Positions 13,779-27,607 of a DNA stretch of 64,000 bases are shown one piece after another (within the stretch, counting starts at the first letter, position 1; each line of letters starts with the position of its first letter). The DNA lies in assembly GCF_051401765.1 (NCBI RefSeq), contig NW_027480495.1, positions 2,294,001 to 2,358,000 of the forward strand. The letters run 5' to 3'. A program made the translations under genes and the position numbers. The stretch comes from Calliopsis andreniformis. Its lineage: Eukaryota; Arthropoda; Insecta; Hymenoptera; Andrenidae. The notes under the pieces were generated by a model that did no database searches, was not told where the DNA came from, and was given only the letters and a program-made list of their open reading frames with translations.

Positions 13779-15949
13779 AATCCTCAATCCTCAATCCTCA
13801 ACCTTCAATCCTCAATACTCAAACTGCAATCCTCAATCCTCAGTCCTCACTCCTCAATCCTCATTCTTCAATGATCAATACCGAATCCTCAATCTTCAAT
13901 CCTCAATCCTCAGTCCTCAATTCTCAATCCTCAATCCTCAATCCTCAATCCTCAATCCTCAATCCTCAACCATCAATCTTCAATCCTCAATACTCAATCT
14001 GCAATCGTCAATCCTCAATCCTCAATTCTCAATCCTCATTCTTCAATCCTCAATGCCCAGTCCTCAATCTTCAATCCTCAATCCTCAATCCTCAATTCTC
14101 AATCCTCAATCCTCAATCATCAATCCTCAATCCTCAATCCTCAAACCTCAATTCTCAATACTCAATCTTCAATCCCAAATCCTCAATCCTCAATTCTCAA
14201 CCCTCAATTCTCAATACTCAATCCTCAATCCTCATTCTTCAATTCTCAACACCCAATCCTCAATCTTCAATCCTCAATCCCCAATCCTCAATCTTCTATC
14301 CTCAATCCTCAATCCTCAATCCTCAATCCTCAATCTTCAATCCTCAATACTCAATCTTCAATCCTCAATCTTCAATCCTCAATCCTCAATCCTCAATCCT
14401 CAATCCTCAACCTTCAATCCTCAACACTCAAACTGCAATCCTCAATCCTCAGTCCTCACTCCTCAATCCTCATTCTTCAATTATCAATACCGAATCCTCA
14501 ATCTTCAATCCTCAATCCTCAGTCCTCAATTCTCAATCCTCAATCCTCAATCCTCAGACTTCAAACACCAATACTCAACCCTCAGTCCTCGTCCTCAATC
14601 CACAGCCCTCAATCCTCAATCCTCAATCTTCAATCATTAATATTCAGTCGTCAATTCTCAATCCACAAACCTCAAACCTCAATCCTCAATACTCAGTCCT
14701 CAATCCTCAATCTTCAATCCTCAATACTCAATCTTCAATCCTCAATCTTCAATCCTCAGTCCCAAATCCTCATTCTTCAATACTCAATCCTCAATCCTCA
14801 ATCTTCAATCCTCAATCCTCAGTCGACACACCTCAATTCTGAATCCTCAATCCTGAGTCCTCAATCTTCAGCCCTCAGTCCTCAACAATCAGTAGTCAAT
14901 CTTCAATCCTCAGTAGAATATCCTCAATTCACAGTTTTCAACACTCGATACTCGATCTGCAATCTTCAAACCACTATCCACAAACATCAATTCTCATCAC
15001 TCAACCCTCAGCACTCAGTCCTCAATGTTCAATCCTCAATCCTCTATTCTCAATCTTCAATTCTCAATACTGAACCTTCAATCCCCAATCCTCAATCCTC
15101 AATCCTCAATCCTCAATACTCAATCCTCAATCCTCAATCCTCAATCCTCAATCCTCAATCCTCAACCCTCATTCTTCAATTCTCAACACCCAATCCTCAA
15201 TCTTCAATCCTCAACACCCAATCCGCAATCTTCAATCCCCAATGTTCAATCCGCAATACCCAATACTCAATCTTCAATCCTCAACCCTCAATCCTCAATC
15301 CTCAATCCTCAATTCTCAATCCTCAATCCTCAATCCTCAATGCTCAATCCACATTCTTCAATCCGCAATACCCAATCCTCAATGTATAATACTCAATACT
15401 CAATCCTCAATTGTCAATGGTCAATCCTCAGCCCTCAGTCCTCAAACATCAATCCTCAACCCTCAGCCCTCATCCTCAATCCTCAATCCTCAATCCTCAA
15501 TCCACAATCTTCAATCCTCAATACTCAATCTTCAATAATCAATCCTCAATTCTCAATCCTCAATACTCAATACTCAATCGTCAATACTTAATCCCCAATC
15601 CTCAATCTTCAATCCTCAATCCTCAAGCCTCAATCTTCAATCCTCAATCCTCAATCCTCAATCTTCAATCCTCAATACTCAATATTCAATCCTCAATCCT
15701 CAATCGTCAATCCTCAATCCCCAATCATCAATCTTCAATCCCCAATGTTCAATCCGCAATACCCAATACTCAATCTTCAATCCTCAACCATCAATCCTCA
15801 ATCCTCAATCCTCAATCCTCAATCTTCAATCCTCAATACTCAATCTTCTATCCTCAATCCTCAATCCTCAATCCTCAATCCACATTCTTCAATCCTCAAT
15901 CCTCAATCCTCAATCCTCAATTCTCAATCCTCAATCCTCAATCATCAAT

Positions 15950-18900
15950 GCTCAATCCACATTCTTCAATCCGCAATACCCAATCCTCAATCTATAATAC
16001 TCAATACTCAATCCTCAATTCTCAATGGTCAATCCTCAGCCCTCAGTCCTCAAACATCAATCCTCAGCCCTCAGCCCTCATCCTCAATCCTCAGTCCTCA
16101 ATCCTCAATCCTCAATCCTCATTCCTCAATCCTCAATCCTCAATCCTCAATCTTCAATCCTCAATACTCAATATTCAATCCTCAATCCTCAATAATCAAT
16201 CCTCAATCCTTAACCTTCAGTCCTCAATACACAATCTTAAATCCTCAATCCTCAATCCTGAATCCTCATTCCTCAATCCTCAATCCTCAATCCTCAATCC
16301 TCAATCCTCAATCCTCAATCCTCAATCCTCAATCTTCAATCCTCAATACTCAATATTCAATCCTCAATCCTCAATCGTCAATCCTCAATCCCCAATCATC
16401 GATCTTCAATCCCCAATCCTCAATCCTCAATCCTCAATCCTCAACCCTCAATCCTCAATCGTCAATCTTCAATCCTCAATACTCAATCTTCTATCCTCAA
16501 TCCTCAATCCTCAATCCTCAATCCTCAGTCCTCATTCTTCAATCCTCAATCTTCAATCCTCAATCTTCAATCCTCAATCCTCAGCCCTCATTCTCAATCC
16601 TCAATCCACAATCCTCAAACCTCAATCCTCAACCGTCAGACCTCGTCCTCAATCCTCAACTCTCAATCCACAATCCTCCCATCTTCAATCATCAATACTC
16701 AATCTTCAATCCTCAATCCTCAATCCTCAAACCTCAATCCTGAATCCTCAATCCTGAATCCTCAATCTTTAGCCCTGAGTCCTCAACAATCAGTTGCAAA
16801 TCCTCAATCCTCAATCGAATATCCTCAATTCACAGTTTTCAATACACAATACTCAATCTGCAATCTTCAGATCTCTATCCACAAACATCAATTCTCATCA
16901 CTCAACCCTGAATACTCAGTCCCTAATCCTCAATCTTCAATCCTCAATCCTCAATCCTCAATCCTCAATCCTCAATCTTAATCTTCAATCTCAATACTCA
17001 ATCTTCAATCCTCAACCCTCAATCCTCAATCCTCAATCCTCAATCTTCAATCCTCAATACTCAATATTCAATCCTCAATCCTCAATCCTCAATCCTCAAT
17101 CCTCAATCCTCAATTCTCAATCCTCCATCCTCAATCATCAATCCTCAATCCTCAATCCTCAATCCTCAATCCTCGATACTCAATCTTCAATCCTCAATCC
17201 TCAATTCTCAATCCTCAATTCTGAATCCTCAAACCTCAGTCCTCAATCCTCAATCCTCAATTCTCAATCCTCCATCCTCAATCATCAATCCTCAATCCTC
17301 AATCCTCAATCCTCAATCCTCAATACTCAATCTTCAATCCTCAATCCTCAATTCTCAATCCTCAGTAATCAATCCTCAATCTTCAATACTGAATCGTCAA
17401 TCCTCAGTACTCAATCCTCAATCCTCAACCCTCGTTCCTCAAACCTCATTCCTCAACCCTCAGTCCTCACACTCAATTCTCGATTCTCAATCCTCAATCC
17501 TCAATCCTCAATCTTCAATCCTCAATAATCAACCTCCAATCCTAGATCCTCAATCCCCAATCCTCAATCCTTAACCCTCTATCGTCAATCCTCAATCCCC
17601 ATTCCTGTACCTTCAATCCTCAATGCTCAATCCTCAATCTTCAATCCTCAATCCTCAATCCTCAATCCTCAATCCTTAACCTTCAGTCCTCAATACACAA
17701 TCTTCAATCCTCAATCCTCAATCCTCAATCCTCAATTCTCAATCCTCAATCCTCAATCCTCAATGCTCAATCCACATTCTTCAATCCGCAATACCCAATC
17801 CTCAATCTATAATACTCAATACTCAATCCTCAATTCTCAATGGTCAATCCTCAGCCCTCAGTCCTCAAACATCAATCCTCAACCCTCAGCCCGCATCCTC
17901 AATCCTCAATCCTCAATCCTCAATCCACAATCTTCAATCCTCAATACTCAATCTTCAATAATCAATCCTCAATTCTCAATCCTCAATACTCAATCCTCAA
18001 TCGTCAATACTTAATCCCCAATCCCCAATCTTCAATCCTCAATCCTCAATCCTCAATCCTCAATCCTTAATCTTCAGTCCTCAATACACAATCTTCAATC
18101 CTCAATACTCAATCCTGAATCCTCAATCCTCAATCCTCAATCCTCAATCCTCAATCCTCAAACCTCAATCGTCAATCGTCAGCCCTCGTCCTCAATCCTC
18201 AACACTCAATCCTCAATCCTCAATGTTCAATCATCAATACTCAATCTTCAATCCTCAATCCTCAATCTTCAACCCTCAATCCTCAATCCTCAATCCTCAA
18301 TCCTCAAACCTCAACTTTCAATCCTCAATACTCAATCTTCAATCCTCAATCCTCAATACTCAATCTTCCATCCTCAATCCTCAATCCTCAATCATCAATG
18401 CTCAATCCTCAATCCTCAATCCTCAACCATCAATCTTCAATCCTCAATACTCAATCTGCAATCCTCAATCCTCAATCCTCAATCCTCAATCCTCATTCTT
18501 CAATCCTCAATGCCCAGTCCTCAATCTTCAATCCTCAATCCTCAATCCTCAATTCTCAATCCTGAATCCTCAGTCCTCAATCCACAATCCTCAATCCTCA
18601 AACCTCAATCGTCAATCGTCAGCCCTCGCCCTCAATCCTCAACACTCAATACTCAATCCTCAATCCTCAATATTCAATCATCACTGCTCAATCTTCAATC
18701 CTCAATCCTCAATCTTCAATCCTCAATCCTCAATTCTCAGTCCTCAATACTCAATCCTCAATCGTCAATCCTCAATCCCCAATCCTCAATCTTCAATCCT
18801 CGATCCTCAATCCTCAATCCTCAATCCTCAATCTTCAATACTCAACTCTCAATCTTCCATCCTCAATCCTCAATGTTCTATCCTCAATGCTCAATCCTCA

Positions 18901-19525
18901 ATCCTCAATCCTCAACCATCAATCTTCAATCCTCAATACTCAATCTGCAATCCTCAATGCTCAATCCTCGATCCTCAATCCTCATTCTTCAATCCTCAAT
19001 CCTCAATCCCCAATCCTCAATCTTCAATCCTCGATCCTCAATCCTCAATCCTCAATCCTCAACCTTCTATCCTCAATACTCAATCTTCAATCCTCAATCC
19101 TCAATCCTCTATCCTCAATGCTCAATCCTCAATCCTCAATCCTCAATCCTCAACCCTCAATCCTCAATCCTCAGTCCTCAATCCTTAATCTTCAATCCTC
19201 AATACTCAATCTCCAATCCTCAAACCTCAGTCCTCAAACCTCAATTCTGAATCCTCAAATCTCAATTCTGAATCCTCAGTCCTGAACCCTCATTCTTCAG
19301 CTCTCAGTCCTCAACAATCAGTTGTCAATCCTCAATCCTCAATAGAATATACACAATTCACAGTTTTCAATACACAATACTCAATCTGCAATCTTCAAAT
19401 CTCTATCCACAAACATCAATTCTCATCAGTCAAACCTCAACACTCAGTCCTCAATGTTCAATCCTCAATCCTCAATCCTCAATCCTAAATCCTCAATCCT
19501 CAATCCTCAGTCCTCAAACCTTTAT
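15950..19525 (+). repeat. ~5 kb segmental duplication, copy 2 (unexpanded form)
   Basis: This is the partner of 7390-12380 without the internal 1.4 kb repeat. It contains class A islands at 16817 and 19345. The nearby pair 19345/19604 has the same 259-bp spacing (37 heptamers) as 12196/12455. The rare change CCTGTACC near 17605 (CCTGAATC in the partner) postdates the duplication. Confidence 0.8.
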
Positions 19526-19879
19526 CCTCAATCCTCAAACCTGAATCCTCAATCTTCAGCCGTGAGTCCTCAACAATCAGTTGCCAATTCTCAATCCTCA
19601 ATAGAATATGCTCAATTCACAGTTTTCAATACACAATACTCAATCTGCAATCTGCAGATCTCTATCCACAAACATCAATTCTCATCACTCAACCCTGAAT
19701 ACTCAGTCCCTAATCCTCAATCTTCAATCCTCAATCCTCTATCCTCAATTCTCAATCCTCAATCTTAATCTTCAATCCTCAATACTCAATCTTCAATCCT
19801 CAATCCTCAATCCTCAATCCTCAATCCTCAATCTTCAATCCACAATACTCAGTCTTCAATCCTCAATCCTCAATTCTCA

Positions 19880-21307
19880 ATCCTCAATCCTCAATCCTCA
19901 ATCCTCAATCGTCAATCTTCAATCCCCAATACTCAATCTTCAATCCTCAATTCTCAATCCTCAATCCTCAATCCTCAATCCTCATTCCTCAATCCTCAAC
20001 CTTCAATCCTCTATCTTCAATCCTCAATCCTCAATCCTCAATCCTCAACCCTCAATCTTCAATCCTCAGTCCTCAAACCACAATCCTGAATCCCCTATGC
20101 TGAGTCCTCAATCTTCAGCCCTCAGTCCTCTACAATCAGTTGTCAATCCGCAATCCTCAATAGAGTATCATCAATTCACAGTTTTCATTACTCAATACTC
20201 AATCTGCAATCTTCAAATCTCTATCCACAAACATCAATTCTCATTACTCAACACTCAACACTCAGTCCCCAATCCTGAATATTCAATTCTCAATCCTCAA
20301 TCCACAATCCTCAACGTTCAATCCTCAATACTCAATCTTCAATGCTCATTCCTCTATCCTCAATCCTCAATTCTCAATCCTCAATCGTCAATCATCAATC
20401 GTCAATACTCAATCTTCAATCCTCAATCCTCAATCCTCGGTCCTCAATCCTCGGTCCTCAATCCTCAACCGTCAACCTCCAATCCTGAATACTCAATCTT
20501 CAATCCTCAATCCTCAATCCTCAGTCCTCAATCTTCAATCCTCAGTACTCAAACTGCAATCCTCAACCCTCAATCCTCAATGTTCAATCCTCAATACCCA
20601 ATCCTCAGTCTTGAATCCTCAATCCTCAATCCTCAATCCTCAATCATCAAAACCCAGTCCTCAGTCCTCAATATTCAACGCACAACACTCAGCCATCAAT
20701 CCTCAATTCTCAATACTCAATAGAATATCCTGAAATCTCATGGTTCAATACTCAGTCCACAATATTCAATAATCAAATCTGAATCCTCAAACATCAATTC
20801 TCAAAACTCAATCATCAACACTCAGTCCTCTCTCATCAATCCTCCATCCTCAATCCTCAATCCTCAAGCGTCAATCCTCAATTCTCAATCCTCAATCCTC
20901 AATCCTCAGTCCTCAAACCTCCACCACGAATCCTCAATCCTGAATCCTCAATCTTCAGCCATAAGACCTCAACAATCAATTGTCAATCCTCAATCCTCAA
21001 TAGAATATCCTCAACTGACAGATTTCAATACTCAATCCCCATTCTTCAATCTTCAAATCTCAATCCACAAACATGAATTCTCATCACGCAACCCTCAACA
21101 CTCAGTCCTCAATCTTCAATCCTCAATCCTCAATCCCCAATCTTCAATCCTCAATACTCAACCATCAATACTCAATCCTCAATTCTCAATCCTCAATGCT
21201 CAATACTCAATCGTCAATCCTCAATCCCCAATCCTCAATCTTCAATCCTCAATCCTCAATCCTCAATCCTCAATCCTCAATCTTCAATCCTCAATCCTCA
21301 ATCCTCA
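19880..21307 (+). repeat. 1,428-bp near-identical tandem duplication, copy 1
   Basis: The unit is 204 heptamers long. It contains a class A island (20163, GAGTAT core), a class C island (20723) and a class A island (21003). Against copy 2 I see by eye only about four substitutions: at 20108, at 20339-20340 and in a TCAATCC/TCAGTCC change near 20507. This indicates a recent event or an assembly duplicate. Confidence 0.88.
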
Positions 21308-22755
21308 ATTCTCAATCCTCAATCCTCAATCCTCAATCGTCAATCTTCAATCCCCAATACTCAATCTTCAATCCTCAATTCTCAATCCTCAATCCTCAAT
21401 CCTCAATCCTCATTCCTCAATCCTCAACCTTCAATCCTCTATCTTCAATCCTCAATCCTCAATCCTCAATCCTCAACCCTCAATCTTCAATCCTCAGTCC
21501 TCAAACCACAATCCTGAATCCCCTATGCTGAATCCTCAATCTTCAGCCCTCAGTCCTCTACAATCAGTTGTCAATCCGCAATCCTCAATAGAGTATCATC
21601 AATTCACAGTTTTCATTACTCAATACTCAATCTGCAATCTTCAAATCTCTATCCACAAACATCAATTCTCATTACTCAACACTCAACACTCAGTCCCCAA
21701 TCCTGAATATTCAATTCTCAATCCTCAATCCACAATCCTCAACGTTCAATCCTCAATACTCAATCTGAAATGCTCATTCCTCTATCCTCAATCCTCAATT
21801 CTCAATCCTCAATCGTCAATCATCAATCGTCAATACTCAATCTTCAATCCTCAATCCTCAATCCTCGGTCCTCAATCCTCGGTCCTCAATCCTCAACCGT
21901 CAACCTCCAATCCTGAATACTCAATCTTCAATCCTCAGTCCTCAATCCTCAGTCCTCAATCTTCAATCCTCAGTACTCAAACTGCAATCCTCAACCCTCA
22001 ATCCTCAATGTTCAATCCTCAATACCCAATCCTCAGTCTTGAATCCTCAATCCTCAATCCTCAATCCTCAATCATCAAAACCCAGTCCTCAGTCCTCAAT
22101 ATTCAACGCACAACACTCAGCCATCAATCCTCAATTCTCAATACTCAATAGAATATCCTGAAATCTCATGGTTCAATACTCAGTCCACAATATTCAATAA
22201 TCAAATCTGAATCCTCAAACATCAATTCTCAAAACTCAATCATCAACACTCAGTCCTCTCTCATCAATCCTCCATCCTCAATCCTCAATCCTCAAGCGTC
22301 AATCCTCAATTCTCAATCCTCAATCCTCAATCCTCAGTCCTCAAACCTCCACCACGAATCCTCAATCCTGAATCCTCAATCTTCAGCCATAAGACCTCAA
22401 CAATCAATTGTCAATCCTCAATCCTCAATAGAATATCCTCAACTGACAGATTTCAATACTCAATCCCCATTCTTCAATCTTCAAATCTCAATCCACAAAC
22501 ATGAATTCTCATCACGCAACCCTCAACACTCAGTCCTCAATCTTCAATCCTCAATCCTCAATCCCCAATCTTCAATCCTCAATACTCAACCATCAATACT
22601 CAATCCTCAATTCTCAATCCTCAATGCTCAATACTCAATCGTCAATCCTCAATCCCCAATCCTCAATCTTCAATCCTCAATCCTCAATCCTCAATCCTCA
22701 ATCCTCAATCCTCAATCTTCAATCCTCAATCCTCAATCCTCAATTCTCAATCCTG
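21308..22755 (+). repeat. 1,428-bp near-identical tandem duplication, copy 2
   Basis: All landmarks of copy 1 recur at exactly +1,428: the CCCCTATGCTGA variant (20092 to 21520), islands 20163/20723/21003 to 21591/22151/22431, and the ACATGAATTC variant (21071 to 22499). Homology extends to about 22755, where a TCCTGAATCCTCAGTCCGC run begins and sequence resembling 10.0 kb and 18.6 kb takes over. Confidence 0.88.
22136..22320 (+). repeat. Class C diverged island (type example; 8 copies)
   Basis: The GAATAT core is followed by CATGATTC, CATGGTTC, CATAATTC or CAGGATTC. Then come CGCAATATTCA (or CACAATATTCA), ATAATCAAATC, CTCAAACATCAATTC, CACTCGGTCCTCTCTC and CCCCAAGCGTC. It stays in heptamer phase for about 180 bp. 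Core positions are 20723, 22151, 36792, 39292, 44937, 46195, 57182 and 63533. Seven of the eight are followed by a class A island 280-297 bp later; 44937 is followed at 189 bp by a class B island instead. Confidence 0.85.
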
Positions 22756-23309
22756 AATCCTCAGTCCGCAATCCACAATCCTCAATCCTCAAACCTCAAT
22801 CGTCAATCGTCAGCCCTCGTCCTCAATCCTCAACACTCAATTCTCAATCCTCAATATTCAATCATCAATACTCAATCTTGAATCCTCAATCCTCAATCTT
22901 CAATCCTCAATCCTCAATTCTCAGTCCTCAATACTCAATCCTCAATCGTCAATCCTCAATCCCCAATCCTCAATCTTCAATCCTCGATCCTCAATCCTCA
23001 ATCCTCAATCCTCAATCTTAAATCCTCAATACTCAATCTTCAATACTGAATCCTCAATTCTCAATCCTCAATGCTCAATACTCAATCGTCAATCCTCAAT
23101 CTCCAATCCTCAATCTTCAATCCTCAATCCTCAATCCTCAATCCTCAATCCTCGATCCTCAATCTTCAATCCTCAATACTCAATCTTCAATCCTCAATCC
23201 TCAATCCTCAATCCTCAATCCTCAATCCTCAGTCCTCAATCCTCAAACCTCAATCCTCAACCGTCAGTCCTCGTCCTCAATCCTCAACCCTCAATCCTCA
23301 ATCCTCCCA

Positions 23310-24208
23310 TCTTCAATCCTCAATACTCAATCTGCAATCCTCAATCCTCAATCCTCAACCCTCAATCCTCATTCTTCAATCCTCAATACCCAATCCTCAA
23401 TCTTCAATCCTCAATCCACAATCCTCAGCCCTCAATCCTCAGTCTTCGATCCTCAACACCCGATCCTCAATCTTCAATCCTCAATCCTCAATCCTCAGAC
23501 CTCAATCCTCAATCTTCAATCCTCAATACTCAACCTTCAATCCTCAATCCTCAATCCTCAATGCTCAATCCTCATTCTTCAATCCGCAACACCCAATACT
23601 CAATCTTCAATCCTCAATCCTCAATCCTCAATACTCAATCCTCAATCCTCAATCATCAATCCTCAGACCTCAAACATCAATACACACCCCTCAGTCCTCG
23701 TCCTCAATCCACAACCCTCAATCCTCGGTCCTCAATCTTCAATCATCAATATTCAATCTTCAATCCTCATTCTTCAATCCTCAATACCCAATCCTCAATC
23801 TTCAATCCTCAATCCCCAATCCTGAGTTCACAATCCTCAATCCTCAATCCTCAGACCTCAGGCATCAATACTCAACCCTCAGTCCTCGTCCTCAATCCAC
23901 AGCCCTCAATCCTCAATCCTCAACTTTCATTCATCAATATTCAACATTCTATCCTCAATCCTGAATCCTCAATCCTCAATCCTCAATCCTCAATGTTCAA
24001 TCCTCAACACCCAATCCTCAATCTTCAATCCTCAATCCTCAATCCTCAATGCTCAAACCTTAGCCCACATTCTCAATCCTCAATCCTCAATCCTCAATCT
24101 TCAATCCTCAATTCTCAATCCTCAATCTTCAATCCTCATTCTTCAATCCTCAACACCCAATCCTCAATCTTCAATCCTCAATCTTCAATCCTCAATTCTC
24201 AATCCTCA
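23310..24208 (+). repeat. ~0.9 kb block repeated at 29220-30118
   Basis: The offset to the partner is 5,910 throughout, with matching landmarks at 23561/29471 (ATGCTCAATCCTCATTC) and 24062/29972 (AGCCCACATTCTC). The AGCCCACATT landmark occurs four times, at 24062, 26001, 28109 and 29972, marking successive units of 1.9-2.1 kb. Confidence 0.75.
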
Positions 24209-26339
24209 ATCCTCAATCCTCAGACCTCAAACATCAATACACAACCCTCAGTCCTCGTCCTCAATCCACAGCCCTCAATCCTCGATCCTCAATCTTCAAT
24301 CATCAATATTCAATCTTCACTCCTCAATCCTCAATCCTCAATACTCAATCCTCAATCCTCAATCCTCAATCCTCAATACTCAAGCATCAACCCTCAATTC
24401 TCAATACTCAACAGAATATCCTGAATTCTCAGGATTCAATACTCAAACCTCAACACTTAACCCTCAATCCTCAATACTCAATACCCAATCCTCAATCCTT
24501 AACCTTCACTCCTCAATCCTCAATTCTCAATCCTCAATCCTCACTCCTCAGTCCTCAAACCTAAATCCTCATTCTACAATCATCAATACCCAATCCTCAG
24601 TCTTCAATCCTCAATCCTCAATCCTCAATTCTCAATCCTCAATCCTCAGTCCTCAGTCCTCAAACATCAATCCTCAACCCTCAGCCCTCATTCTCAATCG
24701 TCAATCCGCAATTCTCAGTCCTCAGCCCTCAAACCTCAATCCTCAACCATCAGACCTCATCCTCAGTCCTCAATTATCAATCCTCAATCCTCAATCTTCA
24801 ATCCTCAATACTCAATCTTCTATCCTCCATCCTCAATCCTTAATCCTCAATCCTCAATCCTCAATCGTCAGGCTTTAATCCTCAATACTCAATCTTCAAC
24901 ACTCAATCCTCAATCCTCATTCCTCAATCCCCATTCTTCAATCCTCATTCTTCAATCGTCAATACCCAATCCTCAATCTTCAATCCTCAACCCTCAATCC
25001 TCAATTCTCAATCCTCAATCCTCAGTACTCAGTCCTCAAACTTCAATCGTCAACCCTCAGCCCTCATCCTCAATCCTCAATCCTCAATCCTCAATCCTCA
25101 ATCCTCAATCCTCAATCCTCAGACCTCATTCTTCAATCCTCATCACCCAATCCTCAATCTTCAATCCTCAATCCTCAATCCTCAATCCTCAATGTTCAAT
25201 CCGCAATACCCAATCCTCAATCTTCAATCCTCAATCCTCAATCGTCAATCATCAATCCTCAATCCTCAATTCTCAATACTCAACCCTCAATCCTCAGTCC
25301 TCAAGCCTCAAATCTCAATCTTCAATCCTCAATACTCAATCTTCAATCCTCCGTCCTCAATCCTCAATCCTCAATCCTCAATCCTCATCCTTCAACCCCC
25401 AATACCCAATCCTCAATCTTCAGTCCTCAATCCTCAGACCTCAATCCTCAATCTTCAATCCTCAATACTCAACCTTCAATCCTCAATCCTCAATCCTCAA
25501 TCCTCAATCCTCATTCTTCAATCCGCAACACCCAATACTCAATCTTCAATCCTCAATCCTCAATCCTCAATTCTCAATCCTCAATCCTCAATCATCAATC
25601 CTCAGACCTCAAACATCAATATACAACCCTCAGTCCTCGTCCTCAACCCACAACCCTCAATCCTCGGTCCTCAATCTTCAATCATCAATATTCAACCTTC
25701 AATCCTCATTCTTCAATCCTCAATACCCAATCCTCAATCTTCAATCCTCAATCCCCAATCCTCAGTTCACAATCCTCAATCCTCAATCCTCAGACCTCAG
25801 GCATCAATACTCAACCCTCAGTCCTCGTCCTCAATCCACAGCCCTCAATCCTCAACCCTCAACCTTCATTCTTCAATATTCAACATTCTATCCACAATCC
25901 TGAATCCTCAATCCTCAATCCTCAATCCTCAATGTTCAATCCTCAACACACAATCCTCAATCTTCAATCCTCAATCCTCAATCCTCAATGCTGAAACCTT
26001 AGCCCACATTCTCAATCCTCAATCCTCAATCCTCAATCTTCAATCCTCAATACTCAATCCTCAATCTTCAATCCTCATTCTTCAATCCTCAACACCCAAT
26101 CCTCAATCTTCAATCCTCAATCTTCAATCCTCAATTCTCAATCCTCAATCCTCAATCCTCAGACCTCAAACATCAATACACAACCCTCAGTCCTCGTCCT
26201 CAATCCACAGCCCTCAATCCTCGATCCTCAATCTTCAGTCATCAATATTCAATCCTCACTCCTCAATCCTCTATCCTCAATACTCAATCCTCAATCCTCA
26301 ATCCTCAATCCTCAATACTCAAGCATCAACCCTCAATTC

Positions 26340-26405
26340 TCAATACTCAACAGAATATCCTGAATTCTCAGGATTCAATACTCAAACCTCAACACTTAAC
26401 CCTCA
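26340..26405 (+). repeat. Class B diverged island (type example; 18 copies)
   Basis: The core GAATATCCTGAATTCTCA is followed by GGATTC, GTATTC or GTGTTC, then AATAC and usually TCAAACCTCAA. Core positions are 24414, 26353, 28461, 31012, 32693, 37666, 40340, 43246, 45126, 47243, 49835, 52131, 53577, 53835, 54811, 58147, 60160 and 60929. GGATTC forms (24414, 26353, 28461, 31012, 60929) contain a perfect 7-bp inverted repeat. Copies at 58147 and 60160 have GAATTATC and so lose the EcoRI-like GAATTC. Confidence 0.85.
26356..26376. other. Perfect 7-bp inverted repeat with 4-nt loop in class B islands
   Basis: ATCCTGA, loop ATTC, TCAGGAT can fold into a hairpin on either strand. The same element is at the islands 24414, 28461, 31012, 36792 and 60929. 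In most other B islands a GTATTC or GTGTTC variant breaks the right arm. The heptamer consensus itself has no dyad symmetry, so this element arose by specific substitutions. A function is not implied by the sequence. Confidence 0.6.
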
Positions 26406-27607
26406 ATCCTCAATACTCAATACCCAATCCTCAATCTTCAACCTTCAATCCTCAATCCTCAATTCTCAATCCTCAATCCTCAGTACTCAGTCCTCAAACC
26501 TAAATCCTCATTCTACAATCCTCAATACCCAATCCTCAATCTTCAATCCTCAATCCTCAATCCTCAATTCTCAATCCTCAATCCTCAGTCCTCTGTCCTC
26601 AAACATCAATCCTCAACCCTCAGCCCTCATTCTCAATCGTCAATCCGCAATTCTCAGTCCTCAGCCCTCAAACCTCAATCCTCAACCATCAGACCTCATC
26701 CTCAGTCCTCAATTATCAATCCTCAATCCTCAATCTTCAATCCTAAATACTCAATCTTCTATCCTCAATCCTCAGTCGTCTAACCTCAATTCTGTATCCT
26801 CAATACTCTATCTTCAATCCTCAACCTTCAGTCCTCAATACTCAACTATCAGTCCTCAATTCTCAATACTCAATCGTCAATCCTCAATCTCCAATCCTCA
26901 ATACTCAGTCTTCAATCCTCAATCCTCAATCCTCAATCCTCAATGCTCAATCCTCAATCCTCAATCCTCAACACTCAATCTTCAATCCTCAATACTCAAT
27001 CTGCAATCCTCAATCCTCAATCCACAATCCTCAATCCTCATTCTTCAATCCTCAATACCCAATCCTCAATCCTCAATGCTCAATCCTCAAACCTCAATCC
27101 ACAACCCTCAATCTTGAATCCTCAATACTCAATCTGCAATCCTCAATCCTCAATCCTCAACCCTCAATCCTCATTCTTCAATCCTCAATACCCAATCCTC
27201 AATCTTCAATCCTCAATCCACAATCCTCAGCCCTCAATCCTCAGTCTTCGATCCTCAACACCCAATCCTCAATCTTCAATCCTCAATCCTCAATCCTCAG
27301 ACCTCAATCCTCAATCTTCAATCCTCAATACTCAACCTTCAATCCTCAATCCTCAATCCTCAATGCTCAATCCTCAATACTCAACCTTCAATCCTCAATC
27401 CTCAATCCTCAATCCTCAATCCTCATTCTTCAATCCGCAACACCCAATACTCAATCTTCAATCCTCAATCCTCAATCGTCAATTCTCAATCCTCAATCCT
27501 CAATCTTCAATCCTCAATACTCAACCTTCAATCCTCAATCCTCAATCCTCAATGCTCAATCCTCATTCTTCAATCCGCAACACCCAATACTCAATCTTCA
27601 ATCCTCA

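Larger units (their letters stand above)
25500..27372 (+). repeat. ~2.1 kb unit, copy 1 (partner 27608-29480)
   Basis: The offset to the next copy is 2,108 bp (301 heptamers plus one base). It contains a class B island at 26353 that includes a perfect hairpin, the AGCCCACATT landmark (26001) and the CGTCTAACC/CTGTATCC pair near 26775. The homology ends at about 27372. Confidence 0.8.

Noticed and set aside
26353..26378. Hairpin as an intrinsic transcription terminator
   Set aside because: The stem is only 7 bp, mixed in composition, and not followed by a T-run on either strand.
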